From: an uncultured Clostridia bacterium
GTDB lineage: Bacteria; Bacillota; Clostridia; Oscillospirales; Ruminococcaceae
Direction: 5' to 3'
Assembly (NCBI GenBank): GCA_947629905.1
Contig: CANRFM010000011.1
Location: 1 to 64,000 of the forward strand
DNA: 64,000 nucleotides
The notes beneath the pieces were generated by a model. The model worked only from the letters and a program-made list of their open reading frames with translations, was not told where the DNA came from and searched no databases. The position numbers and the translations under genes are program-made. How positions within the stretch are numbered: position 1 is the first letter of the stretch; each line of letters begins with the position of its first letter. Shown piece after piece: positions 7,315 through 15,727 of this stretch.

Positions 7315-8292
7315 TTATACTGACTTCTTCCGGCAGAGCATGACCGACATCAGCAACAAGCACAGCCCCGGCAAAATACTTCCGCCATACACAGCAGGGC
7401 GGATCTCCGGCAGAAAAACCTGCTCAGCCCCGAGGAACTGCATCCCGACCGCCGCAAAGACATATGCCATCGCAGCCGCTGCCGCCCGGAATGCCCAGAA
7501 CAGCAGCCACCGCACATTCCCCTCGCAGATCGCAGCCGCCTGCAAATGCACGCAGACTCCCCCGAACGCAAGCAGCGCCGCCGCCCCCGGCAATGAACCG
7601 CCCGCAGCCGTAAATGCAGTCACACAGCTGATCTCCAGCAAACTGCGCAAAACCGGCACATCCGGCAGACCCATGCCATCCAAAATGCCCAGCACTGCCC
7701 CGAATGCCGTTACCATTGCCGTAATTTTCAGCATTGCCGCTGCGGCGCTCTCCACCGCCTCCGTAAAAAACTGCACACCCGCTTTTCGGACAGGAGGATG
7801 AGACATTTCCGCTTTGCGGGGCAGAACCAACGGCGCAAGCAGCAAGTTCGGCAAGCTCACCGAAAGCAGCAGCCAAAGTCCCACTCCGACCGGCTGCTTC
7901 CCGCAAACCGTTCCGAGCAAAAACCCCGGACCGCAGCCCATACACACGCACAAAAGTCTGCTTTCCTCGGCTGCCGTGATACTGCCATCCTCCCGCATCG
8001 TGTGCAGGAGCTGCGCCCCGACCGGATAACCGCCCACCTGCGAAAATAACAGCACTGCCACAAGCCTTGCCTCATACCGTCCGCTGATGAACCGCAGCGG
8101 CTTTGCCAAAAGCCCCGGCAGTCCGATTTTTACGCTGTACGCCGCCAAAATCGAGAACCCATACAGGGACGGCAGCAACACCCGCAAACAGCGCTCCCCT
8201 GCTGTATAAATGCCCGCTGCCGTCTGCGCATGGAACACCACCGCACCGACCGTCAGCACCCCCAAAACCACCGCAAGCCCGATTCGTTTCAT
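7315..8292 (-). CDS. YlbJ-like sporulation integral membrane protein (nucleoside-recognition/Gate domain type)
   Basis: The start is set at ATG 8292 (MKRIGLAVV), preceded by AGGGGTGAT; the ORF track begins 39 codons too early. The 325-residue product is strongly hydrophobic with about eight predicted membrane segments. The signature SQVGGYPVGAQLLHTM, followed by acidic ES-R-L and CGPGFLLGTV, closely resembles the GYPVGAK...SGPLFILG block of YlbJ and SpoIIIAE-like gate-domain proteins. YlbJ is needed for spore cortex formation in Bacillus. It is divergent from yqfC-yqfD, two further sporulation genes, which supports the assignment. Exact orthology is not certain. Confidence 0.72.
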   Translation of the reverse strand: MKRIGLAVVLGVLTVGAVVFHAQTAAGIYTAGERCLRVLLPSLYGFSILAAYSVKIGLPGLLAKPLRFISGRYEARLVAVLLFSQVGGYPVGAQLLHTMREDGSITAAEESRLLCVCMGCGPGFLLGTVCGKQPVGVGLWLLLSVSLPNLLLAPLVLPRKAEMSHPPVRKAGVQFFTEAVESAAAAMLKITAMVTAFGAVLGILDGMGLPDVPVLRSLLEISCVTAFTAAGGSLPGAAALLAFGGVCVHLQAAAICEGNVRWLLFWAFRAAAAAMAYVFAAVGMQFLGAEQVFLPEIRPAVYGGSILPGLCLLLMSVMLCRKKSV

Positions 8293-8384
8293 AGAGATCA
8301 CCCCTACAGCATATGCCCTGCCTGTTGGCTTTATGCCGCATAATCCTGCACTCCTCCGCATACAGTGAAGCAGAGGTGATTTTT

Positions 8385-8648
8385 TTGCGCAAGGGTCTGA
8401 AACGCACATTCATGAGCTGGATGTATCTGGACAGCTACATCAGCCTGCACGGTAACGAATCGCTCCGGCTCGAAAACTGCCGGCGCATTTTAGAATATAA
8501 TGATGTGCTTGTCCGTTTGCAGACACCCGACATGACGGTCGAGGTCTGGGGCACGGGGCTGCGGGTGTTTGATTACAATGACAACAGTGTCCTTGTGACC
8601 GGAAAAATCACCTCCGTCCACCTTTCCGAAAGGAGGAAACGCACGTGA
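8385..8648 (+). CDS. yqfC: sporulation protein YqfC
   Basis: I choose the TTG at 8385 (reading (M)RKGLKRTFMSWMYLDS) because GAGGTGAT lies at normal distance. The ORF-track start overlaps the divergent gene. The 87-residue product has the YqfC pattern: LDSYISLHGNESLRLENC, RRILEYND, LRVFDYNDNSVLVTGKI. In Bacillus yqfC precedes yqfD, and they are conserved together in spore formers. The stop codon overlaps the GTG start of yqfD (GTGA), so the two are translationally coupled. ATG 8412 is a shorter alternative start. Confidence 0.82.
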   Translation: MRKGLKRTFMSWMYLDSYISLHGNESLRLENCRRILEYNDVLVRLQTPDMTVEVWGTGLRVFDYNDNSVLVTGKITSVHLSERRKRT

Positions 8649-9805
8649 ATTTCCGGGAATACTGCGACATTGAAGCCTCCGGCGGCAACCCCTACCCTTT
8701 CATCAATGCCATCCGCCAAAGCCCCGTTGCCTGCGGCAATCAACACTGCCGGGGCAGTATATTCTGCTGCCGGGTCGCACGCTCCGACCTTGAAGCATTG
8801 CAGGAGATCGCCGCCCGCTGCCATATGCAGCTGAACATTCGCCGGAAGCGTTCAGTACTGGGGATGTTCCGGCGCTATCGGTTTCGGGTCGGCTTGGCGG
8901 CGGGTATCCTGTTGGGGGCTGTGCTGCTGTTCTACCAGTCGAATGTCGTTGAAACCATCGAATTACAGGGCAATTCCACGGTTGCCGACAGTGTCATTCT
9001 CAGCATCCTCGAAGAGGAGGGCGTACACCGGGGCGTTTGGATTCCGGATATGGATATGCTGCACCTTGAAAGGCGCTTGCGGGCTGCCGTGCCTGACCTT
9101 GCGTGGGTCGGCATCCGGCACACCGGCAACCGCCTTGTGGTGGAGGTGACAGAAGTCAAGCACGCCCCCGAACTGCTCCACGAGCGCACCCCCTGCAACA
9201 TCATCGCCGCCGAAAATGCCCAGATCACAGACGTTAAGGTGTATGCCGGACATCTGGAGCGCCTGATCGGGGACGGTGTCGCAAAGGGCGACCTGCTTGT
9301 CAGCGGGATGTACACGAACGAACGTGGGCTGATGTCCTATCATCACGCCATTGCCTCAGTGACGGGCATTTTTGAGCGGGAGACAGAGCTGACAGAACCT
9401 TTCACCGTCACGGAGACTGTGCCGACCGGAAATGTCGTCCAACAGAAATGGCTACGCATTTTTGGGCTGAAACTCCCCCTGACATTCCAGCAGCCAGATT
9501 TTACAGAAAGCACCGCAGAGGAAACGGAGACAGCATTCTCCTTTTTAGGCATGACGCTGCCCTGCGGTATTCTTCAGCGTACCACCGCCGAAACCGTCAC
9601 GACGGAAACCACCCGCACCGAAGAAGAAGTCCGCCTTGCCCTGCACGCAGCCGTTGTCCGCTATGAAAAAAATCTGCTCGCCGATGTGACGATACTGAAC
9701 CGGACACTGGACTACACCCCCGGAGAGGACGGCATCACCTGCCACCTGTACTATCGGGTAGAGGGCGAGATCGGGACTGAATCAGACTTCTATATCCAAA
9801 AATAA
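8645..9805 (+). CDS. yqfD: sporulation protein YqfD
   Basis: A 386-residue single-pass membrane protein starting at a GTG that overlaps the yqfC stop. The N-terminal cytoplasmic part has a Cys-rich patch (CGNQHCRGSIFCCRV). The membrane span is at about residues 78-98 (VGLAAGILLGAVLLFYQ). The extracytoplasmic part opens with VVETIELQGNSTVADSVI, which has a POTRA/FtsQ-like feel, and continues with the YqfD blocks GVWIPDMD, LAWVGIRHTGNRLVVEV and GLMSYHHAIASVTGIFERE. YqfD is a mother-cell sporulation protein of unknown biochemical role. Confidence 0.92.
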   Translation: MNFREYCDIEASGGNPYPFINAIRQSPVACGNQHCRGSIFCCRVARSDLEALQEIAARCHMQLNIRRKRSVLGMFRRYRFRVGLAAGILLGAVLLFYQSNVVETIELQGNSTVADSVILSILEEEGVHRGVWIPDMDMLHLERRLRAAVPDLAWVGIRHTGNRLVVEVTEVKHAPELLHERTPCNIIAAENAQITDVKVYAGHLERLIGDGVAKGDLLVSGMYTNERGLMSYHHAIASVTGIFERETELTEPFTVTETVPTGNVVQQKWLRIFGLKLPLTFQQPDFTESTAEETETAFSFLGMTLPCGILQRTTAETVTTETTRTEEEVRLALHAAVVRYEKNLLADVTILNRTLDYTPGEDGITCHLYYRVEGEIGTESDFYIQK

Positions 9806-9834
9806 AACAGGACTGCCGAAGCAGCCCTGTTTTT
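9804..9834 (+). terminator. bidirectional terminator between yqfD and the GH9 gene
   Basis: AAAACAGGACTGC-CGAA-GCAGCCCTGTTTTT has A and T tracts on both sides, suiting the convergent genes. Confidence 0.85.
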
Positions 9835-9846
9835 GAATATCTGTTA

Positions 9847-12800
9847 TTATTGTGCAGCAATCGGGAAATCAGCCTGTGTGAGGATCTCGATAACCAGCTG
9901 CAGAATGTTCAGTGCATCGTAAGGAGCAACTGCACCATCCTGATCAACGTCAGCATTGGTAATACCCTGATCAGTCAGTGTAGCACCGTCAACGTTCATC
10001 AGCATCTGGTTTACAGCGATAACATCAGACAAATTTACAGTACCATTGCAGTCAGCATCGCCCCAGATGATATCGCCTGTTACAGACGGCTTGGTATCAC
10101 TCTCACCCTCTGTCGGAGTGGTGGGCTTGGTCGGCTTCGTTGTAGTGCCGCTGCCATCAGCTTCAGCAGCTTCATCCTGCATGAAGGATGCGATCCATGC
10201 GAGCGGTGCGTTCCAGTTGATGGTAACCTCGTTGGTAGACCATGCTTCGATGGAGTCTACATAGCATCTCTGAGACGGGTTGCTGTCATCGCCCGGAACA
10301 AAGCCCAGTGCACGTACATACGGGTCTTGCAGACCTGCGTTAGGACCACCGGACAGAACGCCGTCAGGAGCCAGAGGCAGAGTCTTGTCAAGTTCGTAAG
10401 ACCAGTATCTGTGGTGCGGGTTCGTCAGCTTGTAAGAACCGTAACCAGAAACGAAGGAGAAGGACAGCGGGTTGCAGCCGAGCAGGTAGTCCAGTGCGGA
10501 AACAACGCCGTTCATGTAGGTCACATCGCCAGTCAGGTCATAAGCATAAGCCATAACGATCGTGTTGTTGATGACCATGGAGTTGGAACCCCACTCATAG
10601 CCTTGGATCATAACACTCTCAGGCAGGTTGTTCGGGTCGTTGTAAGGATCACCGTCATACTTGTAGGGGATACCATAACCCTGTACAGCCTCTTCATCTA
10701 CATAAGCCTGTGCAGCTTCTACGATGGAATCTTCCACAGTCTTCTTCTGCGTATCATCCAGCAGATCTTCATGCAGTGCCAGTGTCAGAGAACCAGCAGA
10801 TGCTGTGTTGCCCCAGTTGAAGGAGGTGAAAGAACCCTTGTTCTCACCGCCGGTGCATCTTGTCGTTACCTTGAAAGCATCCTTGTATTCGGAGAGTTTG
10901 TCAAAATACGTAGAGGCATCCGCATCGCCCATTTCGCTTGCGGAAACGAAGATCTCGCAAGCTGCCCAGTAAGCATCATCCTTGACCTCGGTATCACCGT
11001 AAGGACCACCGCCCTTTGCCTGATACATCGGTGCATAGAGAGAAGTCTCATTCTCCTCTTCCTTGGTAAAGTGAGAGCCCTGTGTCAGGTCAGCCGGATA
11101 ATAGTGTGCCTCATAAGCTGCATATGCCTTCTTTGCTTCATCCAGATAGAATGCAGCCTTTTCAGCATCATAATCCTTCCAAAGTCTTGCTGCCTGTGCT
11201 GCGCAAGCTGCGTAGTTCAGGGTAGCTGCGAACGTCGGCGGCTTTACGATACGAACAGTCTCCCATTCCTTTTCATAGTCCCACGGTCTTGTAGCCAGAC
11301 CAGTCCACTTGTGGTCGTGCAGCTTGTGGTATACCATACCTGCATACTTGCCCCATGTCGGATCATCCGGCTGAACGACCATCTTGGTCATCCAGTCAAG
11401 CTCGTAAGCACACTCATCGAGGATATCCGGGATCTTGTTGCCGTTCTCCGGGATAATGATCGTACCAGAATCATCAGCGAACTTTTCGTTACCTGCATCC
11501 GGATCAACGGTGATCGCTCTCTCGTACATATTCTGGAGCGTCCATACAGAGATACCGCCGTTTACAACGTACTTACCATGGTCACCGGCATCGTACCAGC
11601 CGCCGGATGCAGTCATAGTTCCGGAAGCATAAGTCCCGGTAGCCTCTTCCTTGCTTGCGTACTCATTCTTCCAGATCTTCTGGATAGAAGCCGTATCTGT
11701 CTTGTGACCGCCTTCGTGACCCATGCCTGTGCCCTTGCCGTCAGAGCCGCCGGATGTACAATATTTATCTTCAATATCGATACCGGAACGGTTCTGATAG
11801 AAGTAGTTGACCGCATTGGTCAGCAGGTCATGCGAATCATCGGAATAGATGTTGTCGCCGATGTTGAAATCGAACGATCTCCAATCCTTGCCCTTGATGC
11901 GCAGGAAGTATCTGCCGGGCGTGGTGTAATCGGAGAAGTCGAGCTTGCAGACAGTATCTGCGGAATCCGGATCCTTGAATGCCTTGCCGGACGTTCCCTC
12001 ATAAACGACCTTGTTAGATTTAGAATCCACCAGCTCAAAGTCGTAAGTATCGCCTACGCCGATAGAGATCTTGGTAGCGCCATATACGATGTCGCCTTGG
12101 TTGTCGCCCAGTGTAGCGATCTTAGCCAGATTGGAGTAGTAACCGATCTGGTTTACGGAGATAAAGTTGACAGGCTCACCGTCTACCTGCAATTCCGGAT
12201 GTCCTACTACGCTGTAGTTACGGTCTGTTGCACCGTAGGACTTGCCCGGGTCAGCATCGCAGTCGTCGCAGGTCAGGCACTCGATGGACATATCATCGAA
12301 CCAAAGCTCGTCGCCCTCCTGTGCATTGCCCTCAAACTCGTGACCCATTGCATAGTGGAATGCCCACTCAATGCCTTCCAGATCTTGGGTCGGCTTGAAT
12401 ATGCCCTCATAGGTCTGCCAGTCCGTGGAAAGGATAGCAGCACTGCCGTACTGACCGCCCATGTGCGGACCCATGTGCATATTGCCCTGATTGCCGTCCA
12501 GCTCGAAGTACTCCTCATCGCCCTTGATATTACCGATCTTGGAGCAGAGCTGCATACCGGCTCTCTTTGCCTTTACCTTAAAGCTTACCTTGTACTCATG
12601 ATTTGCCTTGAAATTGAGGTTCCTGCATCTGAACTGCAGATCCCACTTCTCACCGTCGCCGCCCTCCGGCACGAGGACTGTCAGGTGAACTACACCGTTG
12701 TCACCTTCCTTGGTCAGCTCAAACTCCTGCTTTGCAGGACTTGTCTCACAGGTGTGCCACGGAAGCGCCTTGTAATCGAAGGACGTTTCACCAAGCACCT

Positions 12801-12903
12801 GACCTGCTGAAACATCGATCGGCGCAAATTCTGCAGCCATCGGTGCGAGCATTGCCACAGCCATGATCCCGGCTATGACAGCTCTGGAAAATTTCTTATG
12901 CAT
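9847..12903 (-). CDS. secreted cellulosomal GH9 glucanase: CBM4-like + Ig + GH9 + dockerin
   Basis: The 1018-residue protein has a signal peptide (residues 1-33, MAVAMLAPMAAEFA). A CBM4-type jelly roll follows at about 35-210 (DLQFRCRNLNFKANHEYKVSF...ELWFDDM). Next is a CelD_N Ig domain at about 245-350 (FISVNQIGYYSNLAKIATL). The GH9 catalytic domain spans about 355-915, with catalytic-Asp motif GGWYDAGDHGKYV, the His motif NPHHRYW and the general-acid Glu motif NEVTINWNAPLAW. A Thr/Pro linker leads to a type-I dockerin at about 948-1010 with two calcium loops (DADCNGTVNLSDV, DVDQDGAVAPYDA). Family members cut beta-1,4-glucans. GGGAGG precedes the ATG. Confidence 0.96.
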   Translation of the reverse strand: MHKKFSRAVIAGIMAVAMLAPMAAEFAPIDVSAGQVLGETSFDYKALPWHTCETSPAKQEFELTKEGDNGVVHLTVLVPEGGDGEKWDLQFRCRNLNFKANHEYKVSFKVKAKRAGMQLCSKIGNIKGDEEYFELDGNQGNMHMGPHMGGQYGSAAILSTDWQTYEGIFKPTQDLEGIEWAFHYAMGHEFEGNAQEGDELWFDDMSIECLTCDDCDADPGKSYGATDRNYSVVGHPELQVDGEPVNFISVNQIGYYSNLAKIATLGDNQGDIVYGATKISIGVGDTYDFELVDSKSNKVVYEGTSGKAFKDPDSADTVCKLDFSDYTTPGRYFLRIKGKDWRSFDFNIGDNIYSDDSHDLLTNAVNYFYQNRSGIDIEDKYCTSGGSDGKGTGMGHEGGHKTDTASIQKIWKNEYASKEEATGTYASGTMTASGGWYDAGDHGKYVVNGGISVWTLQNMYERAITVDPDAGNEKFADDSGTIIIPENGNKIPDILDECAYELDWMTKMVVQPDDPTWGKYAGMVYHKLHDHKWTGLATRPWDYEKEWETVRIVKPPTFAATLNYAACAAQAARLWKDYDAEKAAFYLDEAKKAYAAYEAHYYPADLTQGSHFTKEEENETSLYAPMYQAKGGGPYGDTEVKDDAYWAACEIFVSASEMGDADASTYFDKLSEYKDAFKVTTRCTGGENKGSFTSFNWGNTASAGSLTLALHEDLLDDTQKKTVEDSIVEAAQAYVDEEAVQGYGIPYKYDGDPYNDPNNLPESVMIQGYEWGSNSMVINNTIVMAYAYDLTGDVTYMNGVVSALDYLLGCNPLSFSFVSGYGSYKLTNPHHRYWSYELDKTLPLAPDGVLSGGPNAGLQDPYVRALGFVPGDDSNPSQRCYVDSIEAWSTNEVTINWNAPLAWIASFMQDEAAEADGSGTTTKPTKPTTPTEGESDTKPSVTGDIIWGDADCNGTVNLSDVIAVNQMLMNVDGATLTDQGITNADVDQDGAVAPYDALNILQLVIEILTQADFPIAAQ

Positions 12904-13031
12904 TTCAGCACCCTCCCTTTAGAAAAATAGGTTTCAGACATACTGTATGCCAGTGCAATACACACAGCATCTCCACGTTCATTGACGAGCAGATATACGT
13001 GGACTGCTGAACAGCCCAACTCATCATATTT

Positions 13032-13060
13032 ATTATATACTATATGCACAAAAAAGTAAA
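13032..13060 (-). promoter_or_regulatory. promoter of the first GH9 gene
   Basis: On the minus strand TTTACT and TATAAT are 17 bases apart. They lie about 130 bases before the start codon, which leaves a long 5' leader with short inverted repeats (CTGTTCAGCAG). Confidence 0.7.
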
Positions 13061-13120
13061 GTGTTTTTTTGAACTTTGGTAAAATTTCCAATACACGGGC
13101 ACAATTTTTGTGCATTATTT

Positions 13121-13158
13121 ACAAACAGCCTCTCCTAAAAGGAAAGGCTGCTTGTTTC
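13121..13158 (-). terminator. terminator of the GH9-CBM3c gene
   Basis: On the minus strand AAACAAGCAGCCT-loop-AGGCTGTTTGT forms a stem with a T-rich end just after the stop codon. Confidence 0.75.
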
Positions 13159-13166
13159 GGAACGCC

Positions 13167-15554
13167 TTACACCGGCAATTCCGGGATAATTTCAATCACA
13201 TAGCACAGGATATTGAGCGCATCCGCAGGAGCAAGCAAGCCATCCCTATCCACATCGCCGTTGTGCTGCTGCTGTTCATCCAGTGTGGTGAGGTTCAGCA
13301 GAAAACGGTTCAGCTCAATGACATCCGCAAGATTGACCTTGCCGTCCACCTCTACGTCGCCATAAACCACATCGCCCGGTACAGGTTCAGTAGCCTCGCC
13401 GCCGGAAGTCGTGTCCTCCGGTTCAACCGGTGCAGGGCGGGTCGGTGTCTCCACGTCCGGCGTTGTGCCGTCCGGCTCGATGCCCCATACCAGCTCATCA
13501 TTCACGTACATGGTAATATGTTCGTTGAGTGAATCGCTGCTCTTGAGGTCGGTAGCTGTTTCGATACCGCCCAGATAGGAGTAGTCATTCGTGGGATCCC
13601 ATGCGCCCGTTGTCGGCTGTCCGTCCACAGCATCCGGAATGGAGACACGGAACTGCACCTCGTCACGGTGTTCACTCTGTCCGGTCGGCTGGATCGCACG
13701 TCCGTCCGGGAACTGGATCAGCGCATAGTAGGTATTGCCTGTCGGGTCGCCGTCATACTTGAAAGGACCGGAAACTTCGGCAAAGCCCTGCTCTCCCTCC
13801 TGATACTGCTGAGAACCGCAGATAATGGAAATATCATCCACGGAAAGCCCAGCCGCCAGCACTTCTGAAACATCGAAATAGTAGCGGTAGGAAACATTCT
13901 TCTCCACTCTTGCCGGCCAAGCCGTATGGTTCATCGCCCAAGCCTTGATCTCCGTGTAGCTGTCGCCGGAACCATTCAGGACGGCTGCGACTTCCCATTC
14001 TGCCCACTTCGGCGTTTCTGTCGGCGGGAAATCTGCCAGCGGTGTTCCGCCGTGGTCGTCGATCATAGCGCAGAGGCAAGCCGTATAGCCCGCATTGTAG
14101 TCGATAGCGACCTCTGTATACTGGTAGTCCGAAACTTTATAGCTGCCGTAACTGCCCGTGTTGTCCGGACCGCCGATCAGTGCGCCGTAAAGGGTATGTG
14201 CATATTCGGTCTGCCAGCCCTCTTCGCCGCCTGTTTCCTGACCGAGTTCGTTCCAGTGGTCGTCATGGATGCCGGAAGCAGTTCTGTGGTGGATGGCAGT
14301 AGGCTGCTTATCGCCCATACCGAGCACATAGCTCATATTTTCCTCATTATCACCGAAGCAGTAGTCCATCTGACTGTCTGCCCATTCGTCAAACTTCTGC
14401 ACCTTTGCAGCATCGTCCTTGAAGATCGTATCGCTGGCAAGCTTTGCCAAGAATGCCGTATTGGTAGCATGGCGCAGGCAGCCCCAGTTGGTGAGGTGAG
14501 AAAGCCCGCCGGGGGTCACTTTTCCCTCAAAGGGTTTCAGCCCGGCAGCTTCGCCCTCATTCATCCAGTAGCGGAGGTGCTTTTCAATATGGTTGATCCA
14601 TTCTTCTTTCCCGGTGATCTGCGCATAGAGGAGTGCCGCAGCCTGTGTCGTATCATCCCATGCAAGCCCCCACGTATATTTCCAGTCGGTAGACTGATTT
14701 TCTTGTGGGAAATTTGGGATATAGTCGCTCTCGATCTTGTCCAGATACGCCTGATCGCCGGTCGCTTTATAGAGCCAGCAAGCAGCATACATACAGTCAT
14801 CGACCCATGTAGAAGTATTGTACATCCCCGACATACCGCCGACATCTTTCGTATCACGGATCGCATCTGCGCCCTCGAAAAGATCTTTTGCGTGCTCAAG
14901 GTATTCCGCTGCCTTGTCAGGGTCGCTGTCTTTGAAGATCATGTACCCCTGTGCAAGCGCCGCTGCGGAAAGGGCAGCAACGGTGGAGTTTTCGATGATG
15001 TCATAGGGACGTTCCCAGTCGTCGTTGTTCAGGTGATGCTTTCTCAGGTAAACTTCGGCGCTGCACCAGATATTATGATCCGTCGAACCCCCCGTAAAGT
15101 CGCCGATCGTGCCGACCATTTTTCCGCCGCCACGGTCTGCGCCAAGGACATAATCCATGCCCCACTGGATGTTGTTCCGGTAAAGCTCACCAAGCCCTGC
15201 GCCGTCTACAGCATCCTGATACTCCATATAGCCCCATGCTAAAATGGACGCACTATAGGCATTTGTCAGGGTGAATTTGAAGTGGTCGCCCGCATCGAAC
15301 CAGCCGCCGGGAACGACATCTGTTTCCTTGCCGTCCTCGTCCACCATAGAATTGGAACGCCATGAGACCTCGTTCCATTCCGGCAGAACGCCCGACTGCT
15401 GCACCTCATAGAAGAACATGGACTTCTGAAGCGCTTCCGCATAGTTGTAGTCTCCCTCTGCCCTGACGGTCAGCGGGACAGCTGCCTGCATGGGTGCGCT
15501 CAGTGCAGCAGCACACACAGCAAGCCCGGCAAGGAATGCCGTCAATTTTTTCAT
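13167..15554 (-). CDS. secreted cellulosomal endoglucanase: GH9 + CBM3c + dockerin
   Basis: The real start is ATG 15554 (MKKLTAFLAG) with GAGGGGAAG upstream; the ORF-track start is 51 codons too early. Residues 1-32 are a signal peptide. GH9 spans about 35-460: GGWFDAGDHFKF near the N-terminus, YVLGMGDKQPTAIHHRTA, and the catalytic-Glu segment TEVAIDYNAGYTACL. A CBM3c-like module follows at about 475-640 (VSYRYYFDVSEVLAAG). GH9-CBM3c pairs are typically processive endoglucanases. A Pro/Thr linker and dockerin (DVEVDGKVNLADV, DVDRDGLLAPADA) end the protein. It lies in tandem with the other GH9 gene but has its own promoter and terminator. Confidence 0.96.
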   Translation of the reverse strand: MKKLTAFLAGLAVCAAALSAPMQAAVPLTVRAEGDYNYAEALQKSMFFYEVQQSGVLPEWNEVSWRSNSMVDEDGKETDVVPGGWFDAGDHFKFTLTNAYSASILAWGYMEYQDAVDGAGLGELYRNNIQWGMDYVLGADRGGGKMVGTIGDFTGGSTDHNIWCSAEVYLRKHHLNNDDWERPYDIIENSTVAALSAAALAQGYMIFKDSDPDKAAEYLEHAKDLFEGADAIRDTKDVGGMSGMYNTSTWVDDCMYAACWLYKATGDQAYLDKIESDYIPNFPQENQSTDWKYTWGLAWDDTTQAAALLYAQITGKEEWINHIEKHLRYWMNEGEAAGLKPFEGKVTPGGLSHLTNWGCLRHATNTAFLAKLASDTIFKDDAAKVQKFDEWADSQMDYCFGDNEENMSYVLGMGDKQPTAIHHRTASGIHDDHWNELGQETGGEEGWQTEYAHTLYGALIGGPDNTGSYGSYKVSDYQYTEVAIDYNAGYTACLCAMIDDHGGTPLADFPPTETPKWAEWEVAAVLNGSGDSYTEIKAWAMNHTAWPARVEKNVSYRYYFDVSEVLAAGLSVDDISIICGSQQYQEGEQGFAEVSGPFKYDGDPTGNTYYALIQFPDGRAIQPTGQSEHRDEVQFRVSIPDAVDGQPTTGAWDPTNDYSYLGGIETATDLKSSDSLNEHITMYVNDELVWGIEPDGTTPDVETPTRPAPVEPEDTTSGGEATEPVPGDVVYGDVEVDGKVNLADVIELNRFLLNLTTLDEQQQHNGDVDRDGLLAPADALNILCYVIEIIPELPV

Positions 15555-15620
15555 AGTATCTTCCCCTCTCTGAAAAGAACAGCTTCGTCCGCCCCCGAAA
15601 GGGCGCATATGTATACTTTT

Positions 15621-15649
15621 ATTGTACACGAAACGGCGTGGTTTGTCAA
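15621..15649 (-). promoter_or_regulatory. promoter of the GH9-CBM3c gene
   Basis: Minus-strand TTGACA and TACAAT with 17-base spacing, about 70 bases before the start. Confidence 0.85.
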
Positions 15650-15727
15650 GTGTTTTAACAAAAATAAACCAGAATGCCCGACAAGATGCAGGATTTTCCA
15701 CGCACACTGTTATTCAGCGCTTACATA

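Noticed and set aside
9850-12810. 986-codon ORF antisense to the first GH9 gene
   Set aside because: It mirrors a GH9 gene with perfect domain content. It has no recognisable domains, ribosome site or promoter, and its length results from codon bias on the other strand.
13926-15242. 438-codon ORF antisense to the GH9-CBM3c gene
   Set aside because: Shadow of a well-supported gene; composition is odd and Cys/Ile-rich with no start signals.
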